64,000 bases of DNA from Gemmatimonadaceae bacterium. Its GTDB lineage: Bacteria > Gemmatimonadota > Gemmatimonadetes > Gemmatimonadales > Gemmatimonadaceae. Positions 51,459 to 60,392 of the stretch are shown here, in pieces. The notes under the pieces were generated by a model, which saw only the letters and a program-made list of their open reading frames with translations, searched no databases and was not told the origin of the DNA. The first letter of the stretch is position 1; every line of letters starts with the position of its first letter. Both the position numbers and the translations under genes were made by a program. The stretch lies in assembly GCA_036003045.1 (NCBI GenBank), contig DASYSS010000057.1, positions 62,001 to 126,000 on the forward strand, read 5' to 3'.

Positions 51459-52736
51459 ATGCAGCGCGACACGCACGCCCCCCCCGCACCCCCCGCATGG
51501 CCGCTTCCCGCGGCGGAGCTACGCCCCGCGCTCGAACTGGCGCTGACGCTGGCGCGCGCGGACATGACCGTACTGCTGTTGCATGACGAGACGGCCGGAG
51601 CGCTCGTCCCCGCGGCGGCCTACGGCCTCGACGACGACCAAGCCGCACTGATCGGCGCGCACCAGCCCGGCGCCGACGCGTTCAGTCTCGCGTTGTCCGA
51701 GCACCGGCGAGTCGTCGTTCGCGACGCGCTCGACGGCAACGAATCGTTTGGCCCCCTCGCGCACTCGCTGGGCGTTCGCGCCTTCGAGATCGTCCCCCTC
51801 TTTGGGCTCGACGGCCAGACGATCGGCGAGCTCGTGATGATGTTCCGGCAAGCGCGCACGACGAGCAAACGCATGGTGCGCCTCGTCGACCAGTGCGCGC
51901 GGCTCGTCGTCGTCGCCGTGAGCCAAGCACGCGGACGCGCGGACGCCGAGCGAGCCCGCGAGCGCACCGAACAGGCGGGCCGAGCGAAGATTCAGTTCTT
52001 CGCGCGCATGAGTCACGAGCTGCGCACACCGCTGCAGTCGATCGCCGGATACATCGATCTGCTCCGTGTCGGCGCGGCCGATCCGCCGACGCCCGAACAG
52101 GCGCGGCTCCTCGCGCGCGTGCACGACAGCGAGGAGGTGCTCGTCCACGTCATCGACGATCTGATCACGTTCTCGCGTCTCGAGGCCGGGCACGTGTCCT
52201 ACCAGATCGCGCCCGTCTCGGCGGCCGAGGCGATTCGCATCGCCCACTCCGTCGTCGCACCACTCGCCTCGAGCCACAGCGTCTCGCTGGAGACGACGGC
52301 GTGCGCCGGACTGTTCGTGTCGGCCGATGGCGACAAGTTGAAACAGATTCTCGTGAATCTCGCGGCCAACGCCGTGAAGTTCTGCGGCACGGGCGGAGTC
52401 GTTCGCATTTCCTGTCAAAACGACGAGGACTGCGTGCGCTTCGACGTCAGCGACAACGGGCCCGGCATCCCCGGCGATCGGCTGGGCGACATCTTCGAGC
52501 CCTACGTTCAGCTCGCGACGCCGGCCTTCGAGGGATTCGGCGGGACGGGGTTGGGCCTCGCCATCAGCCGAGAATTCGCCACCGGCATGCACGGGCAACT
52601 GACGGTGGCGAGCAACCTGGGACTTGGATCGGTGTTCACGTTGCGGATCCCGAGCGCGGTGTCCATCGCCGCGAGCGCCGCGGCCAACGCGCGCGATGCG
52701 GCGCCGCCGTTGGCGGACAGCAGGCCGGCGGCGTAG
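51459..52736 (+). CDS. GAF-domain hybrid-type histidine kinase (soluble)
   Basis: The 425-residue protein has an N-terminal GAF domain (about 20-155), a linker coiled coil, HisKA (MSHELRTPLQSIAGYIDLL, His186) and a complete HATPase domain (NLAANAVKFCG, DNGPGIPG, GTGLGLAISREF). No membrane helix is present, so it senses a cytoplasmic signal. It is followed by a receiver gene eight bases downstream. Confidence 0.92.
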   Translation: MQRDTHAPPAPPAWPLPAAELRPALELALTLARADMTVLLLHDETAGALVPAAAYGLDDDQAALIGAHQPGADAFSLALSEHRRVVVRDALDGNESFGPLAHSLGVRAFEIVPLFGLDGQTIGELVMMFRQARTTSKRMVRLVDQCARLVVVAVSQARGRADAERARERTEQAGRAKIQFFARMSHELRTPLQSIAGYIDLLRVGAADPPTPEQARLLARVHDSEEVLVHVIDDLITFSRLEAGHVSYQIAPVSAAEAIRIAHSVVAPLASSHSVSLETTACAGLFVSADGDKLKQILVNLAANAVKFCGTGGVVRISCQNDEDCVRFDVSDNGPGIPGDRLGDIFEPYVQLATPAFEGFGGTGLGLAISREFATGMHGQLTVASNLGLGSVFTLRIPSAVSIAASAAANARDAAPPLADSRPAA

Positions 52737-52743
52737 GAATCCG

Positions 52744-53163
52744 ATGGGCGTGTCAGAGCTTCCAGCGCGCCGGCGCTCGCCCTGCACCGTGCTCGTGGTC
52801 GACGACGACGACGTCACGCGCCTCGCCGAGCGCGTCGTCCTCGAGCACTATGGCTTCGTCGTGCGCGAAGCCAGCCGCGGGCTCGAGGCGCTGGCCCTGG
52901 CGCAGATGAGCCGGCCGCGCGTCGTGTTGCTCGACGTAGTCCTCCCCGAGATCGACGGGCCGCAGCTCGCCGAGATGCTGCGGCGCGACCCGGCGATGTG
53001 CGACGCCTCGCTGATCGCCGTCTCCGCGTCCGAGAACGAGGAGGACCGCCGTCGCGCCCTGGACGCCGGGTGCAATGAATTTCATTACAAGCCGATGACG
53101 CCTGCCTCGCTGGCCGACGCGATCATCCGTCAGGCGAGGCGACCGCCGCGCATACGACTTTGA
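52744..53163 (+). CDS. Single-domain response regulator
   Basis: A 139-residue receiver protein (VVDDDD at 18-23, phosphorylated Asp64, Lys in HYKPMT) without output domain. It starts eight bases after the GAF kinase and is probably its phosphate acceptor. Confidence 0.9.
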   Translation: MGVSELPARRRSPCTVLVVDDDDVTRLAERVVLEHYGFVVREASRGLEALALAQMSRPRVVLLDVVLPEIDGPQLAEMLRRDPAMCDASLIAVSASENEEDRRRALDAGCNEFHYKPMTPASLADAIIRQARRPPRIRL

Positions 53164-53196
53164 TCCACTGGAGCCGACGGCCTGGGCGGGGCGATT

Positions 53197-53676
53197 ATGC
53201 CACCCGCCTCAAACCCCCCTCCCATGTCTCTTCCTCTTCGACAGTCCGACCTGGCTCGCCAGAGCTTCCTCAGCGCGACCGCGATGCTGCCGCCGTGCGT
53301 CCTCGTGGTGGACGACCACGAGGAAAGCCGCACCATCGCCCGCCTCGTGCTCGAACGCGCCGGATTTCGAGTGGCCGAGGCATCCACGGGGTCCGAAGGG
53401 CTTCGCCTCGCCGGATTACTCCGGCCGGCGGCCGTTCTCCTCGACCTCATCATGCCGGGACTCGACGGGTGGGAGCTCTCGCGACAACTCCACAAGAATC
53501 CCGCAACGGCGGGAGCGGCGGTTATCGCGTTGACGGCCGTCGCCGTTCCGGAAGATCACGACCGGGCGATTCTCGCCGGCTGTGACGCGGTGCTCACCAA
53601 ACCGGTGCGCCCGATTCGAATCGTCGAGACGGTGCAGCAGTTCGTGAGCCCGACGCGGATCGCAGCGCGCGTCTGA
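53197..53676 (+). CDS. Single-domain response regulator
   Basis: The 159-residue receiver protein has VVDDHEES (37-44), phosphorylated Asp83 and Lys in LTKPVR. An internal Met at 53224 may be the true start, since the first ten residues are Pro-rich. It is the last gene of this plus-strand run and converges with the second FixJ-type gene. Confidence 0.87.
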   Translation: MPPASNPPPMSLPLRQSDLARQSFLSATAMLPPCVLVVDDHEESRTIARLVLERAGFRVAEASTGSEGLRLAGLLRPAAVLLDLIMPGLDGWELSRQLHKNPATAGAAVIALTAVAVPEDHDRAILAGCDAVLTKPVRPIRIVETVQQFVSPTRIAARV

Positions 53677-53712
53677 CCTGCCGGGAGAATCGAGTCACGC
53701 GGCCGCTGACGG

Positions 53713-53768
53713 CGAAGCGCCGTCAGCGAAGCGGCGTCAGCGAAGCGGCGTCAGCGAAGCGCCGTCAG
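53713..53768. repeat. Four tandem 14-base repeats CGAAGCGSCGTCAG
   Basis: Copies run at 53713-53726, 53727-53740, 53741-53754 and 53755-53768. The first copy also makes a 9-base-pair hairpin with CTGACGGCG (53706-53714). The array sits between convergent genes and its last copy includes the stop codon of the FixJ-type gene, so it may act as a two-way terminator. Confidence 0.8.
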
Positions 53769-54448
53769 CCGAATGCCGGAACCGCCTCACGCCGCTCGGT
53801 ATGGAGCTCGCGCTTCTCGCCGCCGTTCAACATGTCGTACATGCGCACGAGATCGGCGATCGATTCGGCCTGCATCTTCGTCATGACGCGCGCGCGGTGC
53901 ACCTTGATCGTCTTCTCCGTCGTGCCCAACGCGGCCGCGATTTGCTTGTTGAGGCGACCGGCGGCGACCCAGGAGAACACTTCGCGCTCGCGGCGCGTCA
54001 GCTTGCCCATCCGCGCGCGAAGCTCGGTGGTCAACGCCTGCTCCTGCCACTGTTGGCGCGCCATGTCCGCCGCGCGGCCGAGCGACGCCAGCAGCACCGG
54101 TTCGTCGCACGGCTTCTCGAGGAAGTCGAGCGCGCCGGCGCGAATCGCCCGCACCGAGGTCGCGACGTCGCCGTGTCCCGAGAGGAACACCGTCGGGATC
54201 TTGATGCCGCGTTCGGTCAGCATCGACTGGAGCGTGAGCCCGTCGGTGCCCGGCATGCGCAGATCGACGAGCAGCATCTGCGGCTGCCACCGCTCGAGCG
54301 ACGAGAGGAACGCGGTGGCCGATGGAAACGTCGTCACGTCGTAACCGCACATCGACAACATTCGCGACAGTGAGCGCAGCACCGTCGCGTCGTCGTCCAC
54401 CAAGGCGATTTGCCACCGTGGGTCGGGACTTTTCGGAATCGCGAGCAT
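53765..54448 (-). CDS. FixJ-family response regulator (StyR/TodT-like)
   Basis: The 227-residue protein has a receiver (VDDD at 17-20, phosphorylated Asp62, FLSGHGDVATSVRAIRAGA, LEKP) and a LuxR-type HTH (LTRREREVFSWVAAGRLNKQ; TEKTIKVHRARVMTKM). It has the plain FixJ/StyR/TodT layout. The ATG at 54448 follows the kinase stop by 11 bases; an in-frame TTG upstream is less likely. It is the partner of the PAS kinase upstream and a prime candidate for binding the TTGGAC palindromes, one of which lies before its own operon. Confidence 0.93.
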   Translation of the reverse strand: MLAIPKSPDPRWQIALVDDDATVLRSLSRMLSMCGYDVTTFPSATAFLSSLERWQPQMLLVDLRMPGTDGLTLQSMLTERGIKIPTVFLSGHGDVATSVRAIRAGALDFLEKPCDEPVLLASLGRAADMARQQWQEQALTTELRARMGKLTRREREVFSWVAAGRLNKQIAAALGTTEKTIKVHRARVMTKMQAESIADLVRMYDMLNGGEKRELHTERREAVPAFG

Positions 54449-54459
54449 CGTCTGGTCCA

Positions 54460-56076
54460 CTAACAAGCCGGCAAGGTCACCCGGAATGCGGCGCCGCGTT
54501 CCTGTGGTGTCTCCAATCGCACCTGACCACCATGAGCTTGCACGATCGCGCGCACGATCGCGAGACCCAGCCCGGTGCCCTGGCGCTTCGTGGTAACAAA
54601 CGGTTCGAACACCCGATCGCGCAAGGGCTCCGGAACCCCGATCCCATTGTCGTGAACCCTGATCTCCACCTCGGACCCCGCGATGCGCCGCGTCGTGACG
54701 CGGACGTTACGTCGTCCGTTCGGTTGTTCGCTCACGGCTTCGATGGCGTTGAGCAGGAGGTTCATCAGTACCTGTTCGAGCTGCGCGCGCCCGCCGGCGA
54801 CGGATCCGGCCCCCGGGTCCAGCTGGAGGTCGATGGCGACCTGTCGAATGATCGCGTCGCTCTTCAACAGCCGCGCGACCTCCGACACGATGTCGTTGAC
54901 GGACACCGGCGCGATGGCCGGGTCGTCGCGGCGGACGATCCCTCGCGTCTGCCGCATCACCTCCGCGGCGCGCGAAGCGGCGTCGAGAATGTCGCGCGCA
55001 ATCGGTTCGAGCTCTTCGTCGCCGGGCCGATTCCGCGCCAAACGGCTGATCGTCGATGCCGCGGTCATGATCACGGTCAGCGGCTGATTGAGATCGTGCG
55101 CAATCGTCGTCGCCAATTCGCCCAGCGTGGCCAAGCGCTGCATGTGCGTGAGATCGTCGAGCCGCCTCGTCAGCGACTCGGCCGCCGCGTGGTCCGTGAT
55201 CTCCTCGTGCATGACGAGCGCGCCGAGCGGCGCTGGCTCGAGGCGCACGGCACGAATACGAAACCAGCGTTCGTCGGACTCCCCGGGTACCGACCAGCTG
55301 TAGTCCACGGAGGCGGTCTCGTCGACGCCCTCCAGGACTCGCCGGATTCCTTCGGCCGCTTCGCCGGCGCGAGCGTTCCCCCACTCTGCCGCACGCTGCG
55401 CGACCTCCAGGTAGCTCGCTCCGAGAAAGGCGTCGTCTCGCCCGAAGCGGCGGCAGAGCTTCACCCACGTGTGGTTGACCTCGATCACGAGGCCGTCGCG
55501 GTCGAGCACACCGGCCGACGAAGGCAGGGCGTTCCACGCGGCCTGGTAGGTTCGTTCCGTCGAGCGGAGCGAGTGCGCCCCGCCCACACGTTTGGTTTCA
55601 GCTTTGCCGGCGACTTCGCCGAGGCCGCGCGCCTCGCGCAGCTGGCGCGTCGTGAGCCCGAGCGCCTCGAGCGCACGGTGTTCGTCGGTCACGTCGAGGT
55701 GCGCCCCGCTCACCGTCCGCCCTTCTTGGTCCGCGCGAAGCACGCTGGTCCGAAGCCAGCGGACGGATCCGCACGCGTCGTAAATGCGATACTCGCAAAA
55801 GGCTCCGCGGTCCGGACGGGCGTCGTGCGCGCGATCGAGGAACAGCCGGAGCCGTCGCCGGTCTCGGTTGTGGGTTCGGTCGAGCCAGAACCCGTCAGCC
55901 CGCCACGCATCGCTCGCGTAGCCGAGCATTCGTACTACGCCCGGATCGATCGATTCGATGGCCCACGTATCGGCACGGGCGGTCCAGAAGACCACACCCA
56001 AGGCATCGATCGCGTCTCGGTTCGCGGCGTACTGAGTGCGCATTGGGGACCGATGGAAATTCGCGCCGTCGCCCAT
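54460..56076 (-). CDS. PAS-domain histidine kinase (FixL-like)
   Basis: The kinase (538 residues from the ATG at 56076) has two PAS regions (about 20-140 and 165-290), an H-box AHDLNQPLTVI (His327) of the FixL/NtrB type and an HATPase domain (LLNAIEAVSEQPNG, DNGIGVPEPL, GTGLGLAIVRAI). It has no membrane helix, so it senses a cytoplasmic signal. Open frame continues to 56175 but crosses an upstream terminator and an operator, so I start later; an ATG at 56043 is another option. Confidence 0.9.
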   Translation of the reverse strand: MGDGANFHRSPMRTQYAANRDAIDALGVVFWTARADTWAIESIDPGVVRMLGYASDAWRADGFWLDRTHNRDRRRLRLFLDRAHDARPDRGAFCEYRIYDACGSVRWLRTSVLRADQEGRTVSGAHLDVTDEHRALEALGLTTRQLREARGLGEVAGKAETKRVGGAHSLRSTERTYQAAWNALPSSAGVLDRDGLVIEVNHTWVKLCRRFGRDDAFLGASYLEVAQRAAEWGNARAGEAAEGIRRVLEGVDETASVDYSWSVPGESDERWFRIRAVRLEPAPLGALVMHEEITDHAAAESLTRRLDDLTHMQRLATLGELATTIAHDLNQPLTVIMTAASTISRLARNRPGDEELEPIARDILDAASRAAEVMRQTRGIVRRDDPAIAPVSVNDIVSEVARLLKSDAIIRQVAIDLQLDPGAGSVAGGRAQLEQVLMNLLLNAIEAVSEQPNGRRNVRVTTRRIAGSEVEIRVHDNGIGVPEPLRDRVFEPFVTTKRQGTGLGLAIVRAIVQAHGGQVRLETPQERGAAFRVTLPAC

Positions 56077-56100
56077 CGCCGGCCGGCCGCAGCAGGCTCC

Positions 56101-56106
56101 AATATA
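56101..56106 (-). promoter_or_regulatory. -10 box TATATT of the PAS kinase-regulator operon
   Basis: On the minus strand TATATT lies 25 bases before the start codon. No -35 box is recognisable, which fits an activator-dependent promoter. The operator at 56151-56166 would be centred about 64 bases upstream of the transcript start. Confidence 0.45.
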
Positions 56107-56150
56107 AGAATGCTCCTGCGCGCACCTAGGGGGCTGGGACCAGCCGGACG

Positions 56151-56166
56151 TTGGACGTTGGTCCAA
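56151..56166. promoter_or_regulatory. Perfect palindrome TTGGAC-GTTG-GTCCAA
   Basis: This is the only site that fits the 12 conserved bases exactly. It lies upstream of the PAS kinase-FixJ operon, suggesting autoregulation. Confidence 0.7.
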
Positions 56167-56173
56167 TAGGCGC

Positions 56174-56212
56174 AAAGGTCGGCGACCCAGGGCGTTGGGG
56201 TCGCCGACCTTT
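56174..56212 (-). terminator. Terminator of the DUF4136 lipoprotein gene
   Basis: AAAGGTCGGCGACCC and its complement form a perfect 15-base-pair stem with a nine-base loop. On the minus strand it ends in TTTG. It separates the lipoprotein from the PAS kinase operon. Confidence 0.8.
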
Positions 56213-56236
56213 GGACGGGAAGACCGGGTATCCGCG

Positions 56237-56950
56237 TTACGGCGCCGGAACCGCCGTCAAATACGGCGAGAGCGCGAACATCTTGTCGATCGCCGTCGTC
56301 ACCGTGAGGGTGGTGATCGACCCGTTGAGCAGTCCGGTCGCGACGCCGGCCCAGGCCGCCTGAATGGTCTCGTTGGCCTGATCGATGCTCGACGTCGGCA
56401 CGATCGTGACGATCAACGTGCCACGGGCAAACGACGTCGCTCCGACGACCGGGGCCCACGGGTAGATGATGCCCCACGCCCCGCTGAACCCAGGTGTAAA
56501 GAAATCGAAAATCGGCGAGAATCCCCAGAAGTTGAACCACGGGAACGTGACGAACGCGTTGAAGTTGTCCGTGGCCGTCGCACCGACGAGCACGACGAAA
56601 TCCGGTGTGACGCCCGGGGTGTTGCTGACGTCCGTGTACCCGCGCGCGAGCAGGTCGGCGCGGACCTGATTCAGCGCCACCGCGTCGAACTGACCCGTCA
56701 CGGGTAGCGGCGTCCCGGTGATCGGAACGAGGTGCGCGACGGTGTCCGGCATGGCGAACGTGTGCAGACTGGCAAAGTTGAAATTTGAATCCTTGAACGT
56801 CGTGACGATGCCCGCTACCGGGGTGATGAGGTTCGTGTTGTCGCTGCACGCGCCGATGCCAGCCAGCACGGCGACGCCGCTCAACAAACCGAGAGTCCGC
56901 CGGAGACCATCCGCGTGGCGCCGCGTCCCCCCCCAAATGCTTCTGACCAT
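56237..56950 (-). CDS. DUF4136 domain lipoprotein
   Basis: The 237-residue product has a lipoprotein signal (VAVLAGIGACSDN) and a DUF4136 domain (KDSNFNFASLHTFAMPDTV opening). Such proteins are envelope-anchored and of unknown function. The ATG at 56950 is set by GGAGGA upstream and by the signal; a longer frame has no basis. It is divergent from the MASE1 kinase, with TTGGAC sites between them. Confidence 0.85.
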   Translation of the reverse strand: MVRSIWGGTRRHADGLRRTLGLLSGVAVLAGIGACSDNTNLITPVAGIVTTFKDSNFNFASLHTFAMPDTVAHLVPITGTPLPVTGQFDAVALNQVRADLLARGYTDVSNTPGVTPDFVVLVGATATDNFNAFVTFPWFNFWGFSPIFDFFTPGFSGAWGIIYPWAPVVGATSFARGTLIVTIVPTSSIDQANETIQAAWAGVATGLLNGSITTLTVTTAIDKMFALSPYLTAVPAP

Positions 56951-57053
56951 GTGCTCCTCCAAAGGTGCTGTCGTGGTTGACTCGCGGCACGCGCCGCACA
57001 TCCACTTTGGCGGGAGTACCTGCGGCGACGTATTGGCTGTTGGCCCGTCGTCC

Positions 57054-57109
57054 TTGGTCCAATGCGCGGCGCCGTCCCCGGTTGTGCCCGGCATTGGACT
57101 AAAGTCCAC
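57054..57109. promoter_or_regulatory. TTGGAC-TAAA-GTCCAC plus TTGG-T-CCAA
   Basis: The first palindrome (57094-57109) fits at 11 of 12 positions; the second (57054-57062) is a compact TTGGTCCAA. They lie between the divergent DUF4136 and MASE1 kinase genes, 81 bases from the kinase start. Confidence 0.65.
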
Positions 57110-57189
57110 TGTGGGCAACCAACCCGGTCGCGCACGCTACACGCCGATTTCCGACGGACGAAATCCGATGGGGTACGCCCGATGAGCCA

Positions 57190-59853
57190 GTGGGGCACGC
57201 CAGCACCGTGACGCGCGAGCGACCGAAGCAACTCGCGCTCATGGCTCTCGTCACGGCGGCGGCGTACTACGCCGCGGCGCGCGTCGGCGTAGCGCTCCGA
57301 CCGGACTCGCAAGCCATCTCGATGCTCTGGCCGCCGAACGCCGTTCTGTTCGGTGCCCTGCTCCTCGCACCGATCGAGTGGTGGGCGACCCTCATCCTCG
57401 CGACGCTGCCACCACAGCTCTTTGGCGAGCTGCAAGGGGGCGTGCCCTTCCGCATGGCGCTGCTGTGGTATCTCAGCAACGCCGCTGAAGCGCTCGTCGG
57501 CGCGGCGTGCATCCGATACCTGATCCCACGACCTGTCCGCTTCGACAGTTTCAAACGCGTTCTCATCTTCGTCGGATTCGGGGCGTTTCTCGCGCCGTTC
57601 CTGACCTCGTTCCTCGACGTCGCGTTCGTCCGCCTCGACGGCTGGCACACCGCCGACGCCGACTACTGGACGATGTGGCGCGCGCGATTCTTCTCGAACG
57701 CGCTGGCCATCCTCACGCTCGTACCCGCGGTCGTACCCTGGGACATCGAAACGTTGAAGGCGTTGCGCGTGATACGGCCGCGACGGATCGCCGAAGCGGC
57801 CGTCCTGGGCGTCGGGCTGCTCCTCGTGTGCACGCTCGTCGTATGGCGCGAACCCGTCTTCCCGCTCACCGCGCACGTGCTTCTGTTCGTGCCGCTGCCA
57901 TTTCTGCTCTGGGCCGCCGTGCGTTTCGGTCCGGGCGGAGCCGGCGCATGCCTGTTGACCTTTTCCGTCCTCACGATCTGGGGCGTCGCTCACGGCGAGG
58001 GTCCCTTCGTCGATCCGCCCGAAGCCGACGATGTTCTTTCCATTCAGCTGTATCTCATCGTCACCTACATCCCGATCATGGTCTTGTCGGCCGTGATTCG
58101 GGAGCGGGCGCACGCCGAGTCGTTGGCTCGGCGCAACGAGCAGCGGTTGAATCTCGTGCTGGGCGCCGCGCAGATGGGCACGTGGGACCTCGACATCTCG
58201 AGCGGGCGCACCACGCTGTGCGGGCGCTCGCGCGAGATCTTCGGGCTCGTCGACGCGCCCTGCGAAATCGGTTGGTCCACCTTCACCGAGTCCCTCGGCG
58301 ACGACGAGCGTGAACGCGTCGAAGCAGCGACGACGCGCGCGATCCAAAACGACGAGCCGTACGAGGTCGAGGTGCAGGTCGCGCCGCCTTCATCCGGCAC
58401 GCGCTGGGTATTGAGCAAAGGAAGCGTCGTCCGCGACTCCGACGGCCGCCCGCTGCGTATGCTCGGCATTCACGTCGACGTCACCGAACGAAAGCAGGCC
58501 GAGGCGGCGCTGCGCGAGGAAGCGACGCTTCGCGCTCTCCGCGAAGAGCTGGAGCAACGCGTCGCCGAGCGGACCGCCGAGCTCTCGCTCATCAATCGCG
58601 TACTGCTCGAGGAGATCGACGTGCGCGAACGGATCGGACGCGCCCTCCGCGCGTCGGAGGAGCGGTTCGCCAAGGCGTTCCGCGCCAGCCCGGACGCGAT
58701 GTCGATCATTCGCCGAGCCGACGCGCGCGTCATCGAGGTCAACGAGCGATGGGTGGCGATGTTCGGCTTCGCGCGCGAAGAGGCGATCGGGCAGACGCTG
58801 CAGTCGCTTGGGATCACGCCGCGTGATTCGAACCATCGAGACGGCCTCGGTCCGCTCTCATCGCCGCAGGGATCGGTTCGCGACGCGGAGGTCGAGCTGC
58901 ACAATCGCCGCGGTGAGGCGCTCTATGCGTTGGTGACCTCGGAAACCGTCGAGGTCGCGGGCGAGCAGTGCCTCATCGCCATGATCAGAGACATCACCGA
59001 ACGGCGCCGCGCCGAGCATGAAGTGGTCGCGCAAAGGCGGCAGCTCGCTCACCTGGGCCGCGTCGCGCTGCTCGGTGAGCTTTCCGGAGCGCTCGCGCAC
59101 GAGCTGAATCAACCGCTGGCGGCGATCCTCGCCAACGCGCGCGCCGGCCAGCGGATGCTGTTCCGCGACGAGCTCGATCGCGTCGAGCTGAGTCGGATTC
59201 TCGAGGACATCGCCGCCGACGACCGACGCGCCGGCAGCGTCATCCATCGTGTGCGCGCCATGCTGCGGCAAGGCGAGACCGAGCCGCAGCGAGTCGTGGC
59301 GAACGATCTCATCGCCGAGGTGCTCGACCTCGCGCACAGTGACCTGATCCAGCGGAGCGTGACCGTCACGACGCGTCTCGATCCATCGCTGCCCTCGGTG
59401 GCGGCGGACCGCGTGCAGCTTCAACAAGTGCTGCTCAACCTCATCGTCAACGCCTGCGACGCGATGAGCGACAATGCGCCGACCGATCGACACATATGGA
59501 TAGCCACCGCCAACGAGGGGGCGGCGGTGCGCGTCTCGGTCTCGGACTGTGGCGCCGGCATCGCGCGGCACCCTGTCGACTCAGTCTTCGAGCCCTTCAT
59601 CACGTCGAAGGCACATGGACTCGGCCTCGGCCTTTCGATTTGCCGGTCGATCGTCGACGGACACGGCGGTCGGATGTGGGCGTCGAACAACGAGGATCGA
59701 GGCGCCACCTTCACGTTCCTGCTCCCGCGAACCGAGGTCGCGCTCGAAGTGCCGCCGGCCTGGCGAGCTCAGGACGGTATCCGTTTCAGCGCCGACCCCC
59801 GGCCTGCGGGTGCCGACCGTTTCGCCGACAGCCCGATCGTTCGCGGTGCGTAG
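57190..59853 (+). CDS. MASE1-PAS-PAS histidine kinase (membrane sensor)
   Basis: The 887-residue kinase has an N-terminal MASE1 membrane domain of seven or eight helices (about 15-310), a PAS domain (about 320-430), a coiled coil, a second PAS (about 495-610), HisKA (AHELNQPLAAILANAR, His637) and HATPase (LIVNACDAMSDN, GLGLGLSICRSI). The HELNQPL H-box is of the FixL/TodS-like class that pairs with FixJ-type regulators. No regulator is cotranscribed. The start is the GTG at 57190; a GTG at 57208 is possible. Confidence 0.92.
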   Translation: MGHASTVTRERPKQLALMALVTAAAYYAAARVGVALRPDSQAISMLWPPNAVLFGALLLAPIEWWATLILATLPPQLFGELQGGVPFRMALLWYLSNAAEALVGAACIRYLIPRPVRFDSFKRVLIFVGFGAFLAPFLTSFLDVAFVRLDGWHTADADYWTMWRARFFSNALAILTLVPAVVPWDIETLKALRVIRPRRIAEAAVLGVGLLLVCTLVVWREPVFPLTAHVLLFVPLPFLLWAAVRFGPGGAGACLLTFSVLTIWGVAHGEGPFVDPPEADDVLSIQLYLIVTYIPIMVLSAVIRERAHAESLARRNEQRLNLVLGAAQMGTWDLDISSGRTTLCGRSREIFGLVDAPCEIGWSTFTESLGDDERERVEAATTRAIQNDEPYEVEVQVAPPSSGTRWVLSKGSVVRDSDGRPLRMLGIHVDVTERKQAEAALREEATLRALREELEQRVAERTAELSLINRVLLEEIDVRERIGRALRASEERFAKAFRASPDAMSIIRRADARVIEVNERWVAMFGFAREEAIGQTLQSLGITPRDSNHRDGLGPLSSPQGSVRDAEVELHNRRGEALYALVTSETVEVAGEQCLIAMIRDITERRRAEHEVVAQRRQLAHLGRVALLGELSGALAHELNQPLAAILANARAGQRMLFRDELDRVELSRILEDIAADDRRAGSVIHRVRAMLRQGETEPQRVVANDLIAEVLDLAHSDLIQRSVTVTTRLDPSLPSVAADRVQLQQVLLNLIVNACDAMSDNAPTDRHIWIATANEGAAVRVSVSDCGAGIARHPVDSVFEPFITSKAHGLGLGLSICRSIVDGHGGRMWASNNEDRGATFTFLLPRTEVALEVPPAWRAQDGIRFSADPRPAGADRFADSPIVRGA

Positions 59854-59958
59854 CCGAAGCGGCGGTCGTCCGCCGGCCCGTTGTATCAATGTGTTCCACG
59901 TTCTCGCCGCGCCCGGAACACCGGGATACGATCACCGCTCATCCTGCACGAGCGGCCC

Positions 59959-60297
59959 GTGTTCGATTTGGCCAGGACGATCCGGTTTGCGATTCCCACC
60001 GAGGTGGCGCGAGCGCTTCCCGTGTGGGACCTGTCGGCTCGCGCGAGAATAGACGGCGAGCTCGGACCGCGACTCGAGTACTTCGAGTATCGCTATCCAC
60101 GTCACGAGGTGGTGCTCACGTGCGCCGCGCCGATGGCGCACTTCGTTCTTCGGCAGCTTCACACGCTTGCCGACCGCGCCGCGATGCAAGACGAGATCAG
60201 TCTCGCGGCCGCGACGGCGGCGGCGATCTCGGCGGCGCAGCGGGCGATCGCCACGCCCGACGCGGCGTCGCGCAGCCTGTCGCCGCGCGTTCCCTAG
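59959..60297 (+). CDS. Hypothetical protein (113 residues)
   Basis: From the GTG at 59959 the product has a small N-terminal domain (TIRFAIPTEVARALPVWDLS) and an Ala-rich C-terminus. The frame is open from 59881, but the upstream part looks non-coding. I do not recognise it. It sits between the MASE1 kinase and the convergent pilin gene. Confidence 0.5.
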   Translation: MFDLARTIRFAIPTEVARALPVWDLSARARIDGELGPRLEYFEYRYPRHEVVLTCAAPMAHFVLRQLHTLADRAAMQDEISLAAATAAAISAAQRAIATPDAASRSLSPRVP

Positions 60298-60319
60298 TGG
60301 GAAACGCTTTATAACGCGG

Positions 60320-60351
60320 AAAACCCGGTGGCGCCTCTCTTCGCCACCGGG
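60320..60351 (-). terminator. Terminator of the pilin gene
   Basis: CCCGGTGGCG and its complement (60342-60351) enclose an eight-base loop, and on the minus strand a TTTT run follows directly. Confidence 0.85.
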
Positions 60352-60392
60352 GTGCTTCCCCGTCCTTCAGATCTGTCGGGCTTGTTTAGCGT

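Noticed and set aside
53713-53768. Possible CRISPR array
   Set aside because: The 14-base units are directly adjacent with no spacers, and no cas gene is present.
56211-56226. TTGGAC half-site
   Set aside because: The partner half does not fit and the site falls on a terminator stem.
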